Of a stretch of 33,018 nucleotides of DNA, positions 1 through 7,239 are shown piece after piece. This stretch comes from Patescibacteria group bacterium. Its GTDB lineage: Bacteria > Patescibacteriota > Minisyncoccia > UBA6257 > 2-01-FULL-56-20. The stretch's first letter is position 1. Every line of letters begins with the position of its first letter. A model generated the notes under the pieces. It was given only the letters and a program-made list of their open reading frames with translations. It did no database searches and had not been told where the DNA came from. The stretch lies in the NCBI GenBank assembly GCA_028865305.1, contig JAGWKM010000013.1, positions 1 to 33,018 of the forward strand, given 5' to 3'. Both the position numbers and the translations under genes were made by a program.

Positions 1-57
1 AATAAAAGAGGTGGTAATGTAGTGGTGTTGGGAGGGAATGAACCTTTCCAAAAAATA
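1..57. repeat. 57-bp exact direct repeat, copy 1 (window edge)
   Basis: These 57 bases are identical to 9010-9066. If the single mismatch at 58 (T here, G at 9067) is allowed, similarity runs to 61, directly before the TG at 62 that may be the end of the phage. The second copy holds the -10 region and leader of the promoter in front of the gene at 9077. Here the -35 part would lie outside the window. The copy could be flanking DNA from a related phage, an assembly-graph artefact or a genuine second promoter. Confidence 0.9.
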
Positions 58-61
58 TAAA

Positions 62-170
62 TGTACAAAGAAGAAAAAAATGGAAGTCTGGACAAAAAGT
101 GAAGTTTTGTCCGGGTTTGGGGGAATCAGATTTAGAGAAAAATTGAAGGGCAGAAAGGAATCAGAATTAG
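62..170. repeat. left end of the transposable phage (transposase-binding end)
   Basis: This stretch matches the reverse complement of the right-hand end in three places at near-constant spacing: AGTCTGGACA at 85-94, CAGATTTAGAGAA at 127-139 (offset 42) and GAATTAG at 164-170 (offset 79). The right end has the same motifs at offsets 0, 41 and 78. An A-rich tract and a TG dinucleotide (62-63) lie outside the first motif, and Mu-family elements start with TG. GGACAAAA (90-97) and TTTTGTCC (105-112) form an inverted repeat inside it. Family knowledge: MuA binds several roughly 22-bp sites at each end. The exact terminal base is inferred. Confidence 0.7.
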
Positions 171-628
171 TGATTTTTGGCGGCAATGGTGCGGCGGAGG
201 GCGGCGAGGTAGTGGCGGGGGTTGGTGATTCGCCGGCGAATGGCGGCGTAATAGGCTGAGGAATAGCCGGAGGAGATTAAGGCGGATTCGGTGGCTTGGA
301 TGTCTTGGGTGAGTTGGGAGGCGGTGAAGCGGTCGCGGCTGGTTTCTTGGCGGGTGTTTTTAGCGGCCCAATAACCTGGTTGCCGGAAGATTGCGGTGGG
401 GTTGCAATGGGTCTGCACTTCAGGTTTAAAACGCACCATGTCCCAATACAGGAACTCGAAAAAGGCGAGGAGACGGTCCAAATGGCAATCCGTGAGGCGC
501 GGATCGGTGGAACTATGGAGATCAGGCATCGCGGTTACATGTGCAAGGAGATCGCGGTATTCAGCGTCCGGGATTTGGGCTTGGGCCTGGGCGCGCTTGA
601 GGAGGATTTGTTGGGGACGGCTGAGCAT
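167..628 (-). CDS. GemA-like protein (DUF1018, Mu gp16 family)
   Basis: This 153-aa protein begins MLSRPQQILLKRAQAQ and continues with the pattern YRDLLAHVTAMPDL...LTDCHLDRLLAFFEFLYW. That is the DUF1018 layout of a basic helix, a 'YR.LL' segment and an 'L.D.ELD.LL..F' helix, seen in Mu gp16/GemA. GemA in Mu modulates host gene expression and DNA topology; the same role here is inferred. The reading frame continues upstream to a TTG at 673, but the ATG at 628 starts the conserved part and was chosen, although no SD precedes it. It is the last gene of the leftward early operon, and its stop codon lies inside the innermost motif of the left phage end. In Mu a Mor activator follows GemA; none is present here. 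Confidence 0.75.
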   Translation of the reverse strand: MLSRPQQILLKRAQAQAQIPDAEYRDLLAHVTAMPDLHSSTDPRLTDCHLDRLLAFFEFLYWDMVRFKPEVQTHCNPTAIFRQPGYWAAKNTRQETSRDRFTASQLTQDIQATESALISSGYSSAYYAAIRRRITNPRHYLAALRRTIAAKNH

Positions 629-644
629 GGGAAAGGGATAAAAT

Positions 645-1250
645 TTAAAAAGGAATATCGTCATCTCCAACAATCGGGAAAAGGTCGAGCTTATTGCGAA
701 TCCGCATGAGGCAAAAATGGCGTTTAATGCGCCAAGCCGAGCTTTTTTGACGAATACAACTCTTTACATATTCCCAGAAAGTCAACGGTTCATAGCGCAC
801 CAGAAGCCGAATAAATGCCCAGTGAGCTTCCTGTGACGATGGAACAACCCGCTCCCTACCTTCATAATCCGCGCCAATAACGACGCATTCGATTCCTTTT
901 TGGATGATCCCATAAATCTCATTTTTTGGTTCCGGGTATTTTCTGCCATTTTCATGATAAACTTCTCCATGATCGCGAGGAACGTGATAAACGGTCCCTT
1001 GCAAGTTCCAGCGCTCCAACCAATGCTCGTTCGTGTGATGAATCCCCGACCCTCCGCATGACCGGCATTCCTCATGGGCCGTGTACATGCCAGACCCATC
1101 GCATTTCCAGCACATTTTATTAACGCGTTGCAAGTCATAACCATCCCGCAATGCAAACCGCTTCAAGAATCGCGTTTTGAAAGGGTAGAACCCAAATTGC
1201 GGGTTTGCATTCGCAATAGCGAACCAGCGCAGCTCTTTGGAATGGATCAT
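645..1250 (-). CDS. early protein with DnaJ-type zinc-finger motifs
   Basis: This 201-aa protein carries CWKCDGSG (about residues 47-54) and CRSCGGSG (about 62-69). These are two CxxCxGxG repeats as in the cysteine-rich region of DnaJ chaperones, and four cysteines spaced this way should bind one zinc ion. There is no J-domain (no HPD motif), so it is not a DnaJ. The C-terminal half is basic and rich in aromatic residues (WAFIRLLVRYEPLTFWEYVKS). The gene starts one base after the stop of the HTH gene upstream, and its 3' end overlaps the upstream extension of the GemA frame. The position next to GemA fits an early regulatory or host-takeover factor, but no specific function can be given. Confidence 0.7.
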   Translation of the reverse strand: MIHSKELRWFAIANANPQFGFYPFKTRFLKRFALRDGYDLQRVNKMCWKCDGSGMYTAHEECRSCGGSGIHHTNEHWLERWNLQGTVYHVPRDHGEVYHENGRKYPEPKNEIYGIIQKGIECVVIGADYEGRERVVPSSQEAHWAFIRLLVRYEPLTFWEYVKSCIRQKSSAWRIKRHFCLMRIRNKLDLFPIVGDDDIPF

Positions 1251-1251
1251 A

Positions 1252-1503
1252 TCAATGGTGCGGGATGAGACTGCTGCAAGCGGGGCAGCGTTTGATGGGG
1301 GCGCGGAGCATGACGCCGGAGTTGTCGCGGGTGATGGGGAGGAGCCAGCGGTTTTGCAAGAAATCCAGGTCGCGGGAAATGGTCTTGTAGCTGACTCCCA
1401 GATCAGTGGCGATGGCTTGGATGGTGGTGGGGCGGCCCACAGGCAGCGCGCGCAAGATCAGGTGGAACCTATCCAAAATTGGTCGGTTGTGGATGGCGGT
1501 CAT
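1252..1503 (-). CDS. small helix-turn-helix regulator (HTH_11/DeoR-like)
   Basis: This is an 83-aa protein. Residues about 10-52 (LDRFHLILRALPVGRPTTIQ and IATDLGVSYKTISRDLDFLQ) form a winged-helix DNA-binding domain of the type at the N terminus of DeoR and WYL regulators. A CPAC motif lies near the C terminus. The frame is open up to 1740, but the upstream part is the shadow of the neighbouring gene. The ATG at 1503 overlaps the neighbour's stop (ATGA), which implies translational coupling. Because no Mor or C homologue is visible, this is one candidate for the activator of the next expression phase; that role is inference. Confidence 0.75.
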   Translation of the reverse strand: MTAIHNRPILDRFHLILRALPVGRPTTIQAIATDLGVSYKTISRDLDFLQNRWLLPITRDNSGVMLRAPIKRCPACSSLIPHH

Positions 1504-1964
1504 ATCAGGTTGAGTTGTTTGCCGGAGGGTTTGCGGGAGGCTCGACGGCGAGTGTTCTTCAGTTGGCGATAAAGGGTGGAGAGGATTTCGACGTCCGTGG
1601 CCTGGATCAGGACGACGGGTTTGAGGGTGTCTGAGATTTTGGGGCAAATATTTTCGATCCGTTTGGCTTTTTCGTTGAGGTGATCCGCGCGTTCGCGGAT
1701 GGATTGATCCACGGCACTTTCGAGGTAGCGCGGGAGCCACGCAATGGATGCTTTTTTTTCGCGAATGCTGCGGAGGATGCGCAGGATTTCAGTGCGGATA
1801 TGGCACACGTCAAAATGCCAATTGCGGGTATTGCACTCATGTCCGTACCGGGCGATGGCTTTTTTCAGGGCGGTTTGATCGCGGAAAAAATCGCGGGGGC
1901 GATCCGCGTAGAATTCACGCGAAATCGTCCCCAGCAAATTTTGGATCAGGTCCGCGACGTTCAC
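1500..1964 (-). CDS. hypothetical early protein
   Basis: This 154-aa protein is not recognised. It is basic and mainly alpha-helical by appearance, with two cysteine/histidine-containing stretches (YGHECNTRNWHFDVCHIRTE) around residues 40-59 that might bind metal, and a lysine/arginine-rich C terminus. The start is a GTG at 1964 that overlaps the stop codon of the preceding gene (GTGA). The end overlaps the next start by four bases. These tight overlaps on both sides are the main evidence that the frame is translated. Confidence 0.65.
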   Translation of the reverse strand: MNVADLIQNLLGTISREFYADRPRDFFRDQTALKKAIARYGHECNTRNWHFDVCHIRTEILRILRSIREKKASIAWLPRYLESAVDQSIRERADHLNEKAKRIENICPKISDTLKPVVLIQATDVEILSTLYRQLKNTRRRASRKPSGKQLNLI

Positions 1965-2272
1965 TTTGTGCTTTGGGTGACTTCGGGCATTTTGACGTTG
2001 CGGTATTGCTTGAGGTTATGGTGCATGGCAATACGGTTAAGCAATGCTTTGCGAAGGCCCAGCGCGGCATTGCTGGGGAATTCCATTTCGCATAAGGCTC
2101 GGTTGAGCCGCCGGACATGAGGCATTATCAAATTGGGCAATTCGGCGAAGGCCTTGCGGAAAAGGGCATCGCGGAAATTGCGCTCAGTGTCATCCGCGCA
2201 GGCGCAGCCGCACCAGTCTTCGATGTCGCGGACGAGGCCGGCGTCTTCTGTGAGTTCTTCTTTGGTTTTCAT
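1961..2272 (-). CDS. hypothetical early protein
   Basis: This 103-aa protein is not recognised. It has an acidic N terminus (MKTKEELTEDAGLVRDIEDW), a short CGCAC cluster at about residues 21-25, and a basic helical C-terminal half. An AAAGGA sequence lies at good distance in front of the ATG at 2272, one of the clearer ribosome-binding sites of the early block. The last codons overlap the GTG start of the next gene, so it belongs to the same transcript. Confidence 0.65.
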   Translation of the reverse strand: MKTKEELTEDAGLVRDIEDWCGCACADDTERNFRDALFRKAFAELPNLIMPHVRRLNRALCEMEFPSNAALGLRKALLNRIAMHHNLKQYRNVKMPEVTQSTK

Positions 2273-2294
2273 TGGTCCTTTTGGTTGGTTTAGT

Positions 2295-2471
2295 TTAAAT
2301 GCTGGCGATAAAGAAAATGGCAGTCGTCGCGATCATGCCTACACAAACTCCCCAGAAAAAAATCAAAATGAAGTCTAGCTCAATGCGGGCGCGTTGGCGT
2401 GTTGCGCGGTCGAAGTTGGCAATGCCGCTGGTGGTATCGTGGAGGGGAATTTCGCGGATGGTTTTGATCAT
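2295..2471 (-). CDS. small single-span membrane protein
   Basis: A 58-aa frame begins MIKTIREIPLHDTTSG and ends with a hydrophobic segment (FILIFFWGVCVGMIATTAIF, about residues 34-53) that reads as one transmembrane helix. A basic stretch just before it (RATRQRARIE) fits a cytoplasmic N terminus. It fills the gap between the genes at 2478 and 2272, starts seven bases after the upstream stop, and has the strand and codon use of the operon. No SD is obvious. Function is unknown; small early membrane proteins in phages often affect superinfection or membrane physiology, but nothing here shows that. Confidence 0.6.
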   Translation of the reverse strand: MIKTIREIPLHDTTSGIANFDRATRQRARIELDFILIFFWGVCVGMIATTAIFFIASI

Positions 2472-2477
2472 AATGTT

Positions 2478-2735
2478 CTAGGGTTTAGGGGGGTTTAATT
2501 CCAATGGGCCTTTATGCTTCATTTCTTCCCTGGGATTGAAGGCTTTTATTTGATGCGGTTGAATAACCGACATTGTCAACTCACCCGGTTCCTCCGATGG
2601 AAAATAAATATCCTTGTTGGCGTACCAATCACGGTCCATCTGGCAAGCAGAAGCTAAAAGGGATAAAACCCTGGCTGCATCAGAATCCCTTTTGAAAAGA
2701 AAATCAGTGTATTTTATACGCAAAATTGTGGCCAT
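2478..2735 (-). CDS. hypothetical early protein
   Basis: This 85-aa protein, beginning MATILRIKYTDFLFKRDSDA, is not recognised. The N terminus could form a beta strand followed by a helix (DAARVLSLLASACQM), and the C terminus is proline-rich (GPLELNPPKP). A purine-rich AAAGGATG sequence precedes the ATG at 2735. It starts four bases after the end of the preceding gene and is part of the leftward early operon. Confidence 0.65.
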   Translation of the reverse strand: MATILRIKYTDFLFKRDSDAARVLSLLASACQMDRDWYANKDIYFPSEEPGELTMSVIQPHQIKAFNPREEMKHKGPLELNPPKP

Positions 2736-2739
2736 AGAA

Positions 2740-2925
2740 TCATCCTTTCCTTTGTTTTCGGAGCTGCATAATCCGGCGTTTGATCAAGATAAATTTGGAT
2801 TTCATGTTGCGTTTAACGGCTTCGGTTCCCGCCAAATTAAGCATCTCGATGGATGAAATGTGGGGCAGTGTGGATTTACAGTCTTCCACGCTGGAATAGA
2901 GGAGATTTTTGATGGAGTCGTTCAT
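2740..2925 (-). CDS. hypothetical early protein
   Basis: This 61-aa protein begins MNDSIKNLLYSSVEDCKSTL and ends in a strongly basic helix (FILIKRRIMQLRKQRKG). The frame is open further upstream, but the ATG at 2925 has a GGAAGGA ribosome-binding site and overlaps the stop of the preceding gene (ATGA), which decides the start. The basic tail suggests contact with nucleic acid or an acidic partner; no family is recognised. Confidence 0.65.
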   Translation of the reverse strand: MNDSIKNLLYSSVEDCKSTLPHISSIEMLNLAGTEAVKRNMKSKFILIKRRIMQLRKQRKG

Positions 2926-3137
2926 TTTAATCCTTCCTTTGATTTGGCTATAATTTCTCCGATTCGCTTTATTTGCATGCGTTGGGTTTCGTACCACTGG
3001 GGGTTGAATAAGGTGTCGGTAAAAACGTCCAATGCCTCATTTAATTTGACCATTAAGGCCAATGTTTCCTCCATATTGGAAATTCCTTTTTGGAAATTTT
3101 TCAGTTGTTCCTTTTTGATTCTTCGGCGGCTTTTCAT
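2922..3137 (-). CDS. small basic coiled-coil protein
   Basis: This 71-aa protein starts MKSRRRIKKEQLKNFQKGIS and continues as a long charged helix with heptad-like hydrophobic spacing (MEETLALMVKLNEALDVF). Two in-frame ATGs compete: the one at 3137 overlaps the MuB stop (ATGA) and lies seven bases after AAGGAGG, so it is preferred to the one at 3143, which is too close to the SD. Placement directly after the MuB-type ATPase suggests a partner in transposition or host takeover, without direct proof. Confidence 0.65.
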   Translation of the reverse strand: MKSRRRIKKEQLKNFQKGISNMEETLALMVKLNEALDVFTDTLFNPQWYETQRMQIKRIGEIIAKSKEGLK

Positions 3138-4312
3138 ATCCATTCCTCCTTCGGTTGGGATTGTTTCACGATGCGAAGATGCGCATCGATAAAGTGGGAC
3201 CAATTCAGGGGTATCCCCGACTTGCGGGCGATATTTCCGGCGTAGCGCAGGCGTTCCGTGATTGCCAGGAGTGCTTCGTTTTTGGCGAGTTGGCGAAGGA
3301 CTTCGCGGGGCTTTTCTTCGATGGTTTGCAGGCGGTTTGAAGAATCGCGGAAACGGATTTGCACTTCGAGATCACTGGCAGGGAACTCCAGTCCGTTGTG
3401 CTTGAGGATCGCGGTGAGGTCATTGATAGTGGGCATGTTTGGAAGTGTCAATTTATGGACAGAACGGCGCCAGACCTGTTGGAGCTCTTTTTGGCTGGCT
3501 GCACGAACTTCATCCAAATTTGTAAAGCACCAGACCATTCCACATTTCGTTACGTCATGAATTTCCCGGATGGCTTCGACACAAGCAAAAAAACTTCCCT
3601 TACGATATGTATTCGCTAGAAGGTGCAGCTCATCTAGAATGATGAGCATGTCGGGCGTGATGGCTTTTTTGATCCGCCGGGTGAGATCCGCTGTGTTCGA
3701 TTTTTCGCTGATACTGAGCTCCCTGGCTATGGCGCGGACCATTCCACCGAGGCCGCTGGCGGTTTCCATGCGGATATAGGTGGTTTTTCCGTGATTGTTT
3801 TTTGGAGTGTAATATTTTTCGAGAGCCCAAGTTTTCCCGATGTGGGAAGGACCAACGAGGAAACTAATTGTCTGGCTCTCCCTTGCGAGGTCGCAAAGGG
3901 TTTCAATACGCCCAAGCGTCTCGGTTTTGACCAGTTTCGTTTCCCCGGCGAGGAAACGCTTTTTCTCCAAGGCCAAGAAATCCTTGATGGATTTAATCAG
4001 GGCCGGGCTTGGGGACAATGTGGCGTTGGTTTCCGGGTGCCGATATTTGCCGGCCAGGATTTTGTAGATAGTGTTATCCGAACTCCCGACGCGAATGGCA
4101 AAATCCGGTTTCGGCACGGGATGCAGTGGATCGGTACACCAGAGGAAAGCGGAGACGATGGCTTCCTGGGCGTCGGCGGAATAGGGCGCGATGTTGGCGC
4201 GGAGGGTGTCGAGGCTGAATTGCCAGGAGGCCCGGGATTCGTTGCCGACGATGCTTTGCTGTTCGTCCTCCTTTATTTCAGGGCGCGATGGGGGCAGTTT
4301 GATTTGGTCCAT
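3134..4312 (-). CDS. MuB-like AAA+ ATPase, transposition target selector
   Basis: This 392-aa protein has a Walker A motif GPSHIGKT at residues 154-161, a Walker B motif MLIILDELH (D227, E228) and a polar residue (N265 in CFTNLDE) in the sensor-1 place. Residues about 71-92 (FAIRVGSSDNTIYKILAGKY) form a helix-turn-helix, matching the N-terminal DNA-binding domain of MuB-type proteins. MuB polymerises on target DNA with ATP, delivers the target to MuA and protects the element from self-insertion. The gene lies 30 bp after the transposase gene, as in Mu, and has an AAAGGA SD six bases before its ATG. At 392 aa it is longer than Mu MuB (about 312). The C-terminal region after the ATPase core is the less certain part. 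Confidence 0.88.
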   Translation of the reverse strand: MDQIKLPPSRPEIKEDEQQSIVGNESRASWQFSLDTLRANIAPYSADAQEAIVSAFLWCTDPLHPVPKPDFAIRVGSSDNTIYKILAGKYRHPETNATLSPSPALIKSIKDFLALEKKRFLAGETKLVKTETLGRIETLCDLARESQTISFLVGPSHIGKTWALEKYYTPKNNHGKTTYIRMETASGLGGMVRAIARELSISEKSNTADLTRRIKKAITPDMLIILDELHLLANTYRKGSFFACVEAIREIHDVTKCGMVWCFTNLDEVRAASQKELQQVWRRSVHKLTLPNMPTINDLTAILKHNGLEFPASDLEVQIRFRDSSNRLQTIEEKPREVLRQLAKNEALLAITERLRYAGNIARKSGIPLNWSHFIDAHLRIVKQSQPKEEWI

Positions 4313-4342
4313 GATGTTCCTTTTTTTGTTTGTGTTTGATGG

Positions 4343-6475
4343 TCAGGTGAGAAGGTCGTCGATATTGCCGAGGTCGTAGATTTGGTCCTCCTGGCGCGAC
4401 TCGCTCGGGACGGCTTGCGCCATGCGAGATTCGCCTTCCAATTCCTGGGCGGCTTCCGCACCAGGAGGAATGTCTTGGATCAGTTCGCCGGCATCACCTG
4501 CAAACCGCTCGATGTTGGCGCGGGTCTGGGCGGATTGGGCGGCGCGATCGCGGGCTGCTTGGATTTGTGGGCCCACTGTGCCAGCGTCGGCCACGGGGAT
4601 TTGCACAGCCTGGCGCGTGAGGAATGGCGCGAGCGAGGCGCGCTGGGTGCGGGCGTGTTGCAGAGCCAATTTTTTGCGCACGGCATCGGCGCGCATATCC
4701 TCGCCGCTGGCCCCTAGCCGGTCGAGGGTTGCGACACGCGATGCCGTGCAAATGAATTTATCCGGGTTGCCCTTGGAGAGAGAATATACCACCACGTCGG
4801 TGTCGGGATCGTAATCGTTCCAATAAGCGACCACGCGACGGCCTCGGTGATTTTCCAGGGCAGCGGGATTTGAGTAGGTATAATGAGTCTGGTATTTGCC
4901 GCTCCCGACGGTGATGCGGATTCCGTTGCGGGTGACTTGCAAAACGCGATAGGCGGCGCGGTACATCCATTTGTGGGAATCGGGCATGACCGGCATTTGC
5001 GGGGCGTCTTCGGCCCATTTATCCGCAGGCGCGCGGCCTCGCAGGATGGTGCCGTCGTTGCGCTCGTGGTTCAGATTGTTCATCACCTGTTCCAGATGCT
5101 TGGTGTAGTCGGCGATGTGCAGGAAATATTGGCTGGGGTGGGCTTTGCCGGCGCGGACCTGGGCAAGTTGCTGGCGCACCTGTTCGGGGCAATCTTTCAT
5201 TTCCATCCGGCCACAGAATCCTCGCACATGATCAGCGGCATGCTGCAAGCTGTTGAATGCCGTTTCGATGATTTTACCGCGTGGGCTGCGGGTGTGAATG
5301 AGTTTCACCCCCAGGCTTTTCAGCCCACCAAAACGGGCTTCGTCTTCAATGCCTGTTTTGTGGCCGCGCACCAGGTTGCTTTGCCAGGAACCGCCCTCGA
5401 ATATTGCGGTCTGGAAAAGGCCGTAAGTGTCGAAGACATCTCCAACGAGGCCCCAGACGTCATCTTTGGTGTACTGGCCTTTGCTTCGGATCACGGCGCG
5501 GATGTTGAGCCAGGCCATGGAGCCGACGTCCATGGCGGCCAGGATTTGGGGGCGGATCAGGAGCCAGCCGTCTTCGTTGGGCCATTCAGTCCAGACATAA
5601 CAATTCGCGGTCATGTCGTCCGCAGTGAAGGCTTGGCCTGCTTTCAAATTCTCGTAGCTGCATTCTGTGTAGGGGCCGTCGAGTTTGGCCGCTTTCGGGC
5701 CAATCTGGATCAGGCGCGTGGCGAGCGGTGAAACGCGTTCGCGGATGGCAGAGCGAATGCTGGGCGGGACGTAGCTCTTGCTCGCATGGCCACCGTGCAT
5801 CCACATGCGACTGCTTCCTTCGATGGTCGGGTTATTGAGCAAGCTGTCGCGATAGCCGCGTGCGACGTTGAGGCGACCTTTGATGCCGCGTTCGACGGAG
5901 CTTGCGGCAGCGGCGAGGAGATTGGTTTCTTGCAACTGGCTGGCGTAGGATTTGCGGCCCACGCGACCGCGCTTCTGTTCGACCAGGCCGTCGAGGCCGC
6001 TGGCCGCATAACGATCGCACCATTTGCGGAGGCTGGAGACGCTGATCCTAAAGAGGGGATTCTCGCGTTGCATTTGGGCTGCAACGAGGGTTAAAGCGGT
6101 TTCCTTGCCGGTTGCAGGGGCATTTTCCTGGACGAGCTGGACGGCGCGTTCGCGCATCAATACCAAGGCGCGGGCCTGCTCGCTGTGGGCCAGATCGGAG
6201 TAGCGCACGAGCGGGGCGGTTGTTTCGGCCACAGGCGCGGGAGCGGCCACGATGATGCCGGCAATGTGCGCGGGTGGAATGAAGACGAGTTTATTGCCAA
6301 GCATTCGCGCCGGCCAATTTTCGGCGGCAGCGGTGCGCTTGACCATTTTCTTGCCGGCTTCGCCTGGCTGTCCAATGGCCAGGGCAATTTCGGCGGCGGA
6401 ATAATATTGGTGCGGATCGGCGCTGGCTGTCGCCGGCGCGGGTTGGTCCATTGAGACTGGGGGCACAGTGTTCAT
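4343..6475 (-). CDS. MuA-like DDE transposase
   Basis: This 710-aa protein is slightly longer than Mu MuA (663). Residues about 23-66 form a winged-helix Mu-type DNA-binding domain (YYSAAEIALAIGQPGEAGKK). Residues about 145-175 hold further HTH domains (SVSSLRKWCDRYAASGLDGL) that should grip the phage ends. The catalytic RNase H-like core carries D286 (FTADDMTANCYVW), E360 (AIFEGGSWQSN) and E404 (SPRGKIIETAFNSLQ). In MuA the triad is D269-D336-E392, so the second acid appears to be Glu instead of Asp here. A beta-barrel-like region (about 540-600) and a basic helix (MRADAVRKKLALQHARTQRA) follow, the latter similar to the MuB/ClpX-contacting tail. It cuts and joins the phage ends to target DNA for integration and replication. 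No SD is seen before the ATG at 6475. Confidence 0.9.
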   Translation of the reverse strand: MNTVPPVSMDQPAPATASADPHQYYSAAEIALAIGQPGEAGKKMVKRTAAAENWPARMLGNKLVFIPPAHIAGIIVAAPAPVAETTAPLVRYSDLAHSEQARALVLMRERAVQLVQENAPATGKETALTLVAAQMQRENPLFRISVSSLRKWCDRYAASGLDGLVEQKRGRVGRKSYASQLQETNLLAAAASSVERGIKGRLNVARGYRDSLLNNPTIEGSSRMWMHGGHASKSYVPPSIRSAIRERVSPLATRLIQIGPKAAKLDGPYTECSYENLKAGQAFTADDMTANCYVWTEWPNEDGWLLIRPQILAAMDVGSMAWLNIRAVIRSKGQYTKDDVWGLVGDVFDTYGLFQTAIFEGGSWQSNLVRGHKTGIEDEARFGGLKSLGVKLIHTRSPRGKIIETAFNSLQHAADHVRGFCGRMEMKDCPEQVRQQLAQVRAGKAHPSQYFLHIADYTKHLEQVMNNLNHERNDGTILRGRAPADKWAEDAPQMPVMPDSHKWMYRAAYRVLQVTRNGIRITVGSGKYQTHYTYSNPAALENHRGRRVVAYWNDYDPDTDVVVYSLSKGNPDKFICTASRVATLDRLGASGEDMRADAVRKKLALQHARTQRASLAPFLTRQAVQIPVADAGTVGPQIQAARDRAAQSAQTRANIERFAGDAGELIQDIPPGAEAAQELEGESRMAQAVPSESRQEDQIYDLGNIDDLLT

Positions 6476-6481
6476 GGGATG

Positions 6482-6679
6482 TTAGTTTGTTTGACGGGAA
6501 ATTTTGGTGGCCAGGGCGGATTTGACTTCGTTGTTTTCCTGGCCGAGATTTGCAAGGACGCGCATGATATATTGGTAACAGCGCCGGGCATCATCCAGGT
6601 CGCGATCAATGCGCTTGCTACGCTCCTGGAGTTCTGCCAGGGGCAGGCGATTGAGCGGGGATTGAATGGGGGAAGGCAT
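6482..6679 (-). CDS. hypothetical early coiled-coil protein
   Basis: This 65-aa protein begins MPSPIQSPLNRLPLAELQER and is a single charged helix with coiled-coil character (RSKRIDRDLDDARRCYQYIM). The open frame reaches a TTG at 6685 that overlaps the preceding stop; the ATG at 6679, three bases after that stop, is the simpler start. It lies directly upstream of the transposase gene. It is not recognised. Confidence 0.6.
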   Translation of the reverse strand: MPSPIQSPLNRLPLAELQERSKRIDRDLDDARRCYQYIMRVLANLGQENNEVKSALATKISRQTN

Positions 6680-6681
6680 GT

Positions 6682-6936
6682 TCAAGCTTTGTTGAGTAGC
6701 CGGTAATGGCTATTCCGTTTGCGGCTTCCCCGCTCAACTTTATTTTCGATTTTGAAACCGCGATGGCGAAGTTCATCTATCCGGGAGTGGATATTTAAGC
6801 TCCCGCTGAGAGCGACAAGTTCCAACATACTGACCCATTTTCCCCTCGCATTGCGGAGGGAGTTGAGGATGAGAGAGCATTGGCTGGCATCCTGGATGCG
6901 GCCCGCTTTTTTGAGAAGGTCGTCAAAATGGCTCAT
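6682..6936 (-). CDS. winged-helix DNA-binding protein (HTH_39-like)
   Basis: This 84-aa protein has the pattern SQCSLILNSLRNARGKWVSM, LELVALSGSLNIHSRIDELR and GFKIENKVERGSRKRNSHYR. It is a small winged helix in which 'RI.ELR.RGF.IE' forms the recognition helix and wing, typical of HTH_39 phage proteins that normally sit in early or replication operons. It probably binds DNA near the early genes; the target is unknown. It is separated by 6 bp from the upstream gene, and its stop lies 2 bp before the next ATG. Confidence 0.7.
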   Translation of the reverse strand: MSHFDDLLKKAGRIQDASQCSLILNSLRNARGKWVSMLELVALSGSLNIHSRIDELRHRGFKIENKVERGSRKRNSHYRLLNKA

Positions 6937-6942
6937 AAGATT

Positions 6943-7239
6943 TTAAGGGAGGTTTTGCCAGGCTGCATCGGAGAAATTTTTCAGGAGGATTGAAAAACTT
7001 CCAATCTCGGTGGAATTTATCAATTCCCTGATCCTTTCGATTCTCTGGATTAAACGATCGACGGTTTGTTTTTCGGAGGGATGCAAGACATCTGTGGCCT
7101 GTAATTCCCTCAGTGCATTTTCGACGGAAGTTCTGAGAGATACAAAATCGTTGTAGGTTTTCAGGAGGTCCGAAGCCGAACGATTTAAATCAAAAATAGC
7201 CTTTTCGGCTATTTGGATTTGCTCATCGGATGGTCTCAT
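6943..7239 (-). CDS. hypothetical helical early protein
   Basis: This 98-aa, almost entirely helical protein contains a long amphipathic segment (SVENALRELQATDVLHPSEK and QTVDRLIQRIERIRELINST) that may form a coiled coil. The ATG at 7239 overlaps the upstream stop (ATGA), showing translational coupling. No family is recognised. Confidence 0.65.
   Translation of the reverse strand: MRPSDEQIQIAEKAIFDLNRSASDLLKTYNDFVSLRTSVENALRELQATDVLHPSEKQTVDRLIQRIERIRELINSTEIGSFSILLKNFSDAAWQNLP

Noticed and set aside
38-259. 73-codon frame starting in the first copy of the 57-bp repeat
   Set aside because: It is open only because T58 replaces the G that gives a stop (TAG) in the second copy. It then runs through the phage end and antisense to the GemA-like gene. 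No protein features are seen.
4883-5731. Long plus-strand frame (282 codons) inside the transposase gene
   Set aside because: It is antisense to the clearly recognised MuA-type gene, has no domain signal and reflects codon bias of the real frame.
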